In this document: positions 7,532 through 15,300 of the stretch, piece after piece
Numbering within the stretch: the first letter of the stretch is position 1
How the letters are laid out: the number at the start of each line of letters is the position of its first letter
From: JAKSCF01 sp028279945
Lineage (GTDB): Bacteria > Bacillota > Clostridia > Peptostreptococcales > JAAYPU01
Length of the DNA: 27,262 nucleotides
Direction: 5' to 3'
Assembly: GCA_028279945.1 (NCBI GenBank)
Contig: JANQMT010000034.1
Coordinates: 1 to 27,262, forward strand
Notes under the pieces: generated by a model
What the model saw: the letters and a program-made list of their open reading frames with translations, nothing else
Databases searched by the model: none
What the model was told of the DNA's origin: nothing
Made by a program: the position numbers and the translations under genes

Positions 7532-8635
7532 TTAATCTTGTAGATTCTTTGCTTTACGCATATCCAATCCACTTAATATTTGTTCAATTTCGTTATCCGA
7601 TAACTCATATTCAAATAAATCTAAGTAAAATTCATTTGTCAAAGCTTTTATATCTATCTCTTGAGAATACTCAGGATATAAAGTTTTGAGTGTCCAAACT
7701 ATGGCTAACGGTGTTTCCAAAGAGGTTGCATGTCCCCATCTTGATATGCCTGTTGGCATCAGATACACCCGATTATTTAAAACGGCATCAATATCTTGCC
7801 ATTCTTCTTTAGAATGAATATATTCATAAGTTCCCGGTTCATTGACCAGAATAACCTCCGGATTCCAGTACATGATGTCCTCTACCGTTGTAAAGAATTT
7901 ATCTTCCTCTTTTTCTAAATCACCTTCCAATGCAACGTTGATACACCCGGCTTTTTCCAACCATTCAGCCGGAAGTGTTCCCGGTGCGGAGGTCCTTGTA
8001 ACCTCATTGATAGAATGATAAACGCGCCACTTTTCGTCTTCCGGTATTTTTTGAGTGATATCATCTGCTATTTGAAGCATTCGATCAAAAAATTTTATGT
8101 ATTGTTCGGCTTCTTCTTCTTGACCTAAAATACTTCCAATGGTCTTAACCGCATATTTTTCATCTTCTATAGAATTGAACTCAATAACAAAATAAGGAAT
8201 TCCCAACTTGTCCAGCTTATCCGTACCCATCTTACCCCAGTATGCCGGAGTATCCAGAAAAACCAAGTCCGGTTCTGAATTTAATAACTCCTCCATATTA
8301 ATAACACCGCCTGATTTTGGCATTAGAATATCTTTTATATGCGGCTCCATATTTAAAATAAGCTTATCTCTTTTTAAACCTTTACTACAGGATGTTATAA
8401 TATCGCCTTCATCTAACATAATAGCGATATGTCCTGTTACGGTATACAATGCTGAAATACTGTCTATTTCTTCCGGATAGGGTACTATAAGGGTTCTCTC
8501 AACAGAATCTACAATTTCTCTTCCTTCAATAGCCGGTTTTTCTTTTTCTTGAGAAACAGCATCTTTTGAATCGCATCCAGATATAAAACAAATTAATATG
8601 GCACAGATCATTAATGTAATAGTCCTTAATTTCAT
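7532..8635 (-). CDS. ABC transporter substrate-binding lipoprotein 1 (class III, FecB/MolA-like)
   Basis: This is the first gene of the riboswitch-controlled operon and encodes a 367-aa lipoprotein. The signal peptide ends with lipobox ISGC followed by DSKD. The mature part matches its paralogue at 4560-5663 along its length, sharing VYHSINEVTRT, GTLPAEW and SRWGHATSLETPLAI. Two related binding proteins for one permease may broaden the ligand range, for example molybdate and tungstate, or differ in affinity. The ATG at 8635 is chosen because AGAAGGTG lies at proper spacing; the in-frame GTG at 8644 overlaps that site. Iron-siderophore annotation would be the default by homology, but the Moco-type leader argues against it. 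Confidence 0.87.
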   Translation of the reverse strand: MKLRTITLMICAILICFISGCDSKDAVSQEKEKPAIEGREIVDSVERTLIVPYPEEIDSISALYTVTGHIAIMLDEGDIITSCSKGLKRDKLILNMEPHIKDILMPKSGGVINMEELLNSEPDLVFLDTPAYWGKMGTDKLDKLGIPYFVIEFNSIEDEKYAVKTIGSILGQEEEAEQYIKFFDRMLQIADDITQKIPEDEKWRVYHSINEVTRTSAPGTLPAEWLEKAGCINVALEGDLEKEEDKFFTTVEDIMYWNPEVILVNEPGTYEYIHSKEEWQDIDAVLNNRVYLMPTGISRWGHATSLETPLAIVWTLKTLYPEYSQEIDIKALTNEFYLDLFEYELSDNEIEQILSGLDMRKAKNLQD

Positions 8636-8723
8636 TCTATTCACCTTCTTATCAAATGGGCTTAAAAAAGTAACGGCTAAGCTTATATCAGTTCAATGCG
8701 CGTAACACAGCATATGACACAAT

Positions 8724-8750
8724 AAAAAAAACCATTTCACAGTGAAATGG
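8724..8750 (-). terminator. Intrinsic terminator of the riboswitch expression platform
   Basis: The minus strand reads CCATTTCA-CTG-TGAAATGG (8750-8732), an 8-bp perfect stem with a 3-nt loop, followed by eight Ts (8731-8724). It lies directly after the aptamer and about 90 bp before the first gene, as expected for transcription attenuation. Confidence 0.8.
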
Positions 8751-8753
8751 CTA

Positions 8754-8887
8754 TAGAAATACTTTCTACCACAGATAACAACCCTTTTCACAATGGAAGG
8801 CATAAACGTTTCCATTTATACCCTGACGGCTTTTCATTCATAGTCAACCCTTAGAAAAAAAAGCTCGGATTATCTATTAATTTCTAG
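8754..8887 (-). ncRNA. Molybdenum/tungsten cofactor (Moco_RNA_motif) riboswitch
   Basis: Read on the minus strand, the leader contains in order AATCCGAGC (about 8871-8863), GCCGTCAGGG (about 8830-8821), TGGAAAC (about 8814-8808), GCCTTCC (8801-8795) and GAAAAGGG (8789-8782). The order CAGGG / GGAA(A) / GCCTYCC / GAAAGG matches the E. coli moaA leader as I recall it. AATGGAA pairs with TTCCATT around the GCC element. The ends can pair as P1 (CTAGAAAT at 8887-8880 with ATTTCTA at 8760-8754). Known Moco RNAs control Mo/W transport and cofactor synthesis genes and usually repress when the cofactor is plentiful. Identification is by eye and needs a covariance-model search. Confidence 0.72.
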
Positions 8888-8890
8888 ATT

Positions 8891-8901
8891 ATTATATTAT
8901 A
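8891..8901 (-). promoter_or_regulatory. Likely -10 region of the importer operon
   Basis: On the minus strand two overlapping TATAAT hexamers (8901-8896 and 8896-8891) sit immediately upstream of the riboswitch, a suitable position for the operon promoter. No convincing -35 box at 17 bp was found; TTGAA-type sequences lie 12 and 22 bp further upstream. Confidence 0.45.
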
Positions 8902-9007
8902 CTTCCGGTTCCTATTCAATATTTTTCAAAATTTTCATTACTATAATAACACAATAATAGATGGTTATAATTAGACTTGCTGAACGAATACATGTTACTA
9001 GCTACAA

Positions 9008-9187
9008 GAGATATTTGGTATATAATTTGTAATGGAGAAATGCAGTTTTAATGGAGTGCAACGGAATTAAAACCAAAGGGCTGTAATACTTAGCAGAGAT
9101 TTAGGGCACTGACCGTCTAAATTAAGTAAATCAGTAATAACTCTCCCTTTGTTCTTTTCGCAATGAAAATTATATACCAAATGTCTC
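9008..9187. repeat. 180-bp inverted-repeat element, possible structured RNA or MITE-like sequence
   Basis: The ends are 21-nt inverted repeats with 20 matches (9008-9028 and 9167-9187; core ATTTGGTATATAATTT). Inside, GTTTTAAT/ATTAAAAC form one hairpin around 9045-9072. CAAAGGG (9074-9080) pairs with CCCTTTG (9145-9151), enclosing ATTTAG/CTAAAT. Nested pairing over the whole length suggests a folded RNA or a foldback mobile element. I see no long open frame in it and no second copy in this window. Confidence 0.65.
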
Positions 9188-9290
9188 TCAACATAAATCA
9201 TAACGCAAGAATATACTAAATATTGACCATTTTTCATGCACTCCTAATGAGTGAAGTGATTGTTAAATTGTTACAATGGTTTTTCAAAAA
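9188..9290. other. Short AT-rich spacer between the inverted-repeat element and the terminator
   Basis: Apart from a small CACTC/GAGTG hairpin near 9239-9253, nothing recognisable was seen. Together with the riboswitch, promoter, 180-bp element and terminator this accounts for the gene-free stretch 8645-9331. Confidence 0.4.
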
Positions 9291-9291
9291 T

Positions 9292-9325
9292 AAAACGCGT
9301 GCAATTTTAAATTGACACGCGTTTT
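9292..9325. terminator. Long palindromic terminator after the giant surface-protein gene
   Basis: AAAACGCGTG (9292-9301) pairs with CACGCGTTTT (9316-9325), and the interior CAATTT/AAATTG (9302-9307 and 9309-9314) continues the stem with a single bulge. The hairpin begins just past the stop of the minus-strand giant gene. A/T runs on both flanks allow it to work in either direction. Confidence 0.85.
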
Positions 9326-9331
9326 ACTCTA

Positions 9332-12300
9332 TTAATTTTTCTTTTTCTTATAATTCAGGATCATGAAGTAGATGCCCACTGCCAGAAGAATAGAACCGAG
9401 AAGTAAGAGGTTGTAATCATGGGTGCCCGTTCTGGGTAAAACACTTAATTCTTTTATATCCACATCCGAAAGTGGTATTTCTTCATCAGGTATTTCTATG
9501 ATTATCTCATCTATTATCTCGCCATCTTTTGTGATGGTAATGGTTAGAGGCGTATTTTTAGGGAGATCGGTTAAATCGATGTTACCATCTTCATCTGTAG
9601 TACCTTCTTTGATGATATTTCCATCTTCATCCTCGATAATAACATCTGCAGGATCATCATCCACCACCGAATCAGATGCTTTTAATCCAATATCCAGAGT
9701 TAAATTAGAATCATTAATATCCAAAGTCACTTTATCTGACGCTCCATCGGAAGATATATCACTATCTAAAGAATCATCTCCGGCATTCGGTGTAATAAAG
9801 TTATATCCATCAGGCTTATCAACTTGTATGTAATACTCGCCTGAAAACAGTTGATCAAATTTATAGTAACCATCTTCATCCGTTGTAGTTTCGGCAATCA
9901 ACTCATCGTCACCATTATAAAGCTTTATGATTAGTCCTTCAAAAGGTTGATCTTCGCCATCTTGCAGGTCATTATCATTCTTGTCAACGAAAGCAAAGTC
10001 TCCTAATTCGGAAGTTCCCACTAAACCGGCATCCAGGTCCATGTTGTCTTCTTCTTCATCTAAGAATACTCCATGAATTTTTCCGCTTTTGCTGACATCA
10101 CTGTCTTCGCTGTCGTCACCGGCACCACTTATTGTAAAAGAATACCCGTCAGGTTTTTCAAACTCAAGACTGTATGATCCAACACCTAAATCATCAAATA
10201 AATATTTTCCATTACCATTTGTGGTTGTGGATTTGGTTATTCCATTTGGATAAGTGATGGTCACTTTAACACCAGGAGCACCTTTTTCGTCAGAATCTTG
10301 AATGCCGTTATAATTGGTATCATACCAGACATAATTGCCTATGCTGCCATATACTTCTTTGTCATCGGGTATTTCATAGATTCCTGCGTCAATGGTTAAA
10401 TCTTCTCCATTTGATAATAGGACAATTTCATCGCTCATTCCGTTTCCTCTATTTGCATTACTGTCTTCATCATAATTACCAGCATTTAAAATAGTAAAAC
10501 GATGTCGTTTAGGAGCTGTAAATACAACTACATAGGTGCCTGGTTTTAAATTATTGAATTCATAAAAGCCATTTTCATCGGTTTCTGTTTCGATGGTTGT
10601 ATCATCCGATAAAATCAGCTTGACATTAATACCTTCTACACCTTTTTCTTCGGAATCTTGGATACCATTTTTGTTTTTATCCAACCAAACATAGTCACCG
10701 ATTCGGACCGGACGATAGAAGCCTGCGTCAATGGTTGAAATAACATCATTGGATTCAAGTATGATTTCATCTGTTAATCGCGTATCTTGATTAGCATCGC
10801 TATCTAGGGCTTCATCAGCACCTGCTTTAGTAGGTGATAATATATACCCGGAAGGCATATCAAAATGAACTTTATAGGTTCCGGGAACTAAATCAGTAAA
10901 TTCATAAAATCCATTTTCGTCAGTTTTAGTAACTTTGGTCGAATCATCCGGTAAAAATAAAGTCACATGGATACCTTCAATACCGGGTTCAGTTGCTTCT
11001 TGAATGCCATTGCTGTTCATATCTTCCCAAACATAATCTCCAATAGCGGCTTTTTGATATAAACCTGCATCTAATGATAGGTCGCTGACATTAGAGGATG
11101 CAATGGTAATTGAATCTGTTTTAAAGGTTTCAGCATCTATATCGGAATCTTTCGTATCATCAGATGCATTTTTCTCACTGGCCACAAAGCCTGTTGGCGG
11201 GATAACTTCTATCTTATATTCACCAACTTCTAATTCATCGAATAAGTAGAATCCGTCTACATCTGTAGAAGTTGAAGCAATTTCAAACCCGAAAGCATTT
11301 AACAGCTTGACCTTTACATTTTCTATGCCATCTTCATCATCACCTTGAATACCATCTGCGTTTTTATCCAACCAAATATAATTACCAAGTTGACTGAGCT
11401 GATAAATGCCTGCATCAATGCTTAAGTCATGCTCACCTGATTCAATAAAGACGGTTTCAGAGCTATAATCCGATGGATTGAAATCACTATCTTTTTCATC
11501 GTCACTGCCTTCATTGGTATCTGAAAGCTTATAACCAACCGGGACTTCTATTTTTACTTGATAATCATTAGGATTTAGCGTATCAAATAAGTAATAACCA
11601 TCTGCATCTGTTTTGGTAGAAGCCGCTTCTATGTAATCCGCCCCTACTTTTTCATAAAGGGTGACGGTTATACCCGCCATGCCTGCTTCGCCATCATCTT
11701 GAATACCGTCTACATCCTCATCGTGCCACACATAATTACCTAAAGAACCATAATTATATAGTCCGGCATCAAAGCTCATATTATGCTCACCTGATACCAA
11801 AGTAATATTGTCAATGATTCCAGATGTATTGGTATCTGAATCCTTTTCATTGTCACTGCCGCTTTTTTGAATGGTAAAGTTATCAAAAGCATCCGGCTTA
11901 GTAAACTCTATTTTATAGTCGCCGGGCTTAAGGCCGCTAAATAAGTATTCACCGTCATCATCTGTTAGTGTCGTATCAACAACCGTGTCACCTTGCTTTA
12001 AGACCACGGTGACATTGGCAATGCCATCTTCATCAGAATCTTGAATGCCATTTCTATCCTTATCCAACCATACATAATCACCAATTTCAACAGGGCGATA
12101 AAAGCCTGCATCAATGGTTGGAATGACTTGATCAGATTTTAATGTGATTGTATCTGTTAATAACGTACCCATATTAGGATTACTGTCTACAGTATCATCC
12201 GTGCCGCTGGTCTTGGTTGTCAACGTATAGCCTGTGGGTGCTTCAAACTGTACTTTGTAAGTACCCGGATCTAAGTCGATGAATTGGTAGAAACCATTTG

Positions 12301-15300
12301 CAGCAGTTTTAGTCGTTAAAGGTACGCCGGATGTGATTAAAGTAACATTGACATCTTCTATGCCAGGTTCACCGGAATCTTGAATGCCGTTGCCGTTCAC
12401 ATCCTCCCAAACATAGTCGCCAATGGCGGCAGTGATGTAAAGCCCTGCGTCTAGTGATAAATCACTAACATTGGATGTAGCAATATTAACCAGGTGTGTT
12501 TCTTTGGTTGCAGTATCTATGTCTGAATCCTTTGCATCGGTTGAAGCATTTTGCTTCGTCACAACATATCCTGTCGGCACTACAACTTTTATCTTATATT
12601 GACCAATATCTAAATCATCAAATAAATAATACCCGTCTGCATTGGTAGTCGTATTAGCAAGTATTGTGTCTGAGTCATCTAAAAGCTGCACTTCAACACT
12701 GCTCATGCCGTCTTCATCATTACCTTGAATACCATCTCCATTTTCATCTAACCAGATGTAGTCACCAAGCCGACTCAGCTGATAAAGTCCTGCATCTAAG
12801 GTCAGGTTATTTTCACCGGATTGCAGATAGAAAGCTGCCGTCCTAGAATCAGACGGATTAAAGTCACTGTCGACAGCATCATCGCTTCCGGAGTTGAATG
12901 GTGTCAATTTATAATCACCAGACGGTTCAATTTCAATCAAATAGTCATCTGGTACAAGATTGGTAAATTCATAATACCCATTGGCATCCGTCTTAGTAAA
13001 ATCTATTGCTTCATATTCGTCTGCATTATTTTTCTTATACAGTTTTACAGTAACTTCGGCAATGCCTACTTCACCGCTGTCTTGAATGCCATCTACATCT
13101 TCGTCATGCCATACATAGTTGCCTACCGAAGCATATTGGTACAATCCGGCATCTCGTGTTAAGTTCTCTTCATTGGATATTAAAGTAATTTCACCGGTTA
13201 CCCCTGAGTCATCTGCATCAGAATCTAAAGCATCTATTCCCATATCTGTTTTGGTAAAACCTGCAAAATCAATGGGTTTTGTAAACTCTACATGATAGCT
13301 GCCGGGTTTAAGTCCTGTAAACAGATATTCACCGTTAACATCTGTTGTTGTATCCGTTATGGTTGTACTGCCTTGTTTTAATACAACGGTTACACCGGCA
13401 ACACTTGGCTCACCGGTGTCTTGTATGCCGTCTAAATTTAAATCATTCCAAACATAATTCCCCAGTGATGCTGTGCGATAATAGCCTGCATCTATGGTAT
13501 TATCCACTTCTCCGGCTTCTATATCAATGACGCCCGTATAGCTGTCAGCACCATAGTCGCTATCTACAGTATCCTCACTACCCTGATCTTGATCCACCAT
13601 AAAATATCCATCAGGTGTAACAAATTGAAGGATATATTCATCCGGAAGAAGATCAGCAAACTCATAATAACCATCTTTTCCATTTTTTCTTGCTGTTTTA
13701 GTACTGGAAATAAAGTTTTTATCTTTATCACATAAATTAACGGTTACATCATTGATTCCGGTATTGCCATCGTTTTGAATGCCGTCGGCATTAAGATCTT
13801 CCCATACAAAATCTCCCAGTATGGCTCTATGTATGCCTGCATCCACGTTTGTAATGTGATCACCTGACTTTAATGTGATGGTGTCCGTTTTTCCCAGGGT
13901 ATTGATGTCACTATCTTCATTATCATTACCTTGATTCTGTGTAGTGGCAACATAATCAGCCGGAATTACGAACTGCACATAATAGCTGCCGGGCTCCAGG
14001 TCGGTGAATTTATAGAAACCATTTAAACCGGTTGTCAAGGTTTCTATTAATGTGCCGCCGCTGTCATATAAACTGACCGATACATTTTCTACACCCGGTT
14101 CCCCACTATCCTGCTCTCCATTATGATTGATATCATTCCAGACCAAATCTCCTAAACTTGCAAGATTATATAGGCCTTGGTCAATGGTGTTAATTCGTTC
14201 TCCTGCTTCTAAGGCATACGACTCTGATTTTCCAATATCAACACCCGTTGGATACCCGTTACTGTCCACCGTATCATCTGAACCGACATACTGTGGTGAA
14301 TACTTGTCGTAGCCATTTTTTATGAATTCTACGATATAAGCTGCCGGAAAAAGATCATCGAATACATAGTATCCTGAATGATTGGTTGTTGTGCTCTCCG
14401 TCGGTATGCCATCTTTATATAAATTAACGGTTATGCCTTCTATACCGGATTCACTTTCTTGAAGACCGTCTGCATCCATGTCATGCCATACAAAGTCTCC
14501 GATTGATCCTAAATACATACCTGCATCTATGGTGGGATTATTTTTACCAGAAGTTAATGTAATCAGCTCTGATTTTCCATCCGTATCAATATTACTATCT
14601 TTTGATCTATTGCTGCCGCTATATGCAGGTGAAATTTTATATTGACCATTGGATATGACCTCAATGTAGTATTGACCTGGGTCTAAATCCGTGAATTCAT
14701 AAAATCCAATGGCACTTGTTGTTCTGTGGCCTAAAAGCGTATGGGTATCATCATATAAGTTGACCCGAATACCTTCTAATCCCGGCTCGCCAGAATCTTT
14801 AATACCATCGGTGTCTTTATCGTTCCACACCAAGTCTCCAATACGCCCTACTCTGTATAGTCCGGCATCCGCATCCAAGTTATCATTGGTGCCGTCTAAA
14901 CTGATGACATCTGTTATCCCTGCATCACTACCGGTTACATTGATATCTGAATCTAATGCGTCATCTCCGCCTTGATTTTGAAGGGATATTTCATACCCAT
15001 CCGGCACTGTAAATTTCACTTTATAATTCCCCCCAGAAAGATTAGGGAATAAATAGTAACCCGGATTGTCATTTTGGTCAAAACCTGTTCGTGTATACTT
15101 GCCGTCAACAGGGTTGCCGGCATTATCTAAAAGCTCAACCAAAACACCATTGATACCAGGTTCGTCGGCATCTTGGATCCCATTTTTATTCATATCTTCC
15201 CAAACATAGTCGCCTAGGTTCACGGTACTGCTGGGATCAGGCTGAATAAAATAACCAACTTTTATAGGTTCAGAAGGTAAAAATGGTTCAGGACCATTTT

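Noticed and set aside
4560..8635. Iron-siderophore importer annotation
   Set aside because: Homology permits it, but the Moco-type leader and lack of siderophore or Fur-linked genes make Mo/W oxyanions the better reading; it is not fully excluded.
8754..8887. Cobalamin riboswitch, suggested by the FecCD/BtuCD-type transporter downstream
   Set aside because: I saw no B12-box-like sequence, while the CAGGG, GGAAAC, GCCTTCC and GAAAAGG series fits the Moco motif.
9670..15217. Regularly spaced similar DNA segments that might suggest a CRISPR array or tandem satellite
   Set aside because: The period is about 345 bp and the similarity follows codons of a protein repeat; there are no short identical direct repeats with unique spacers.
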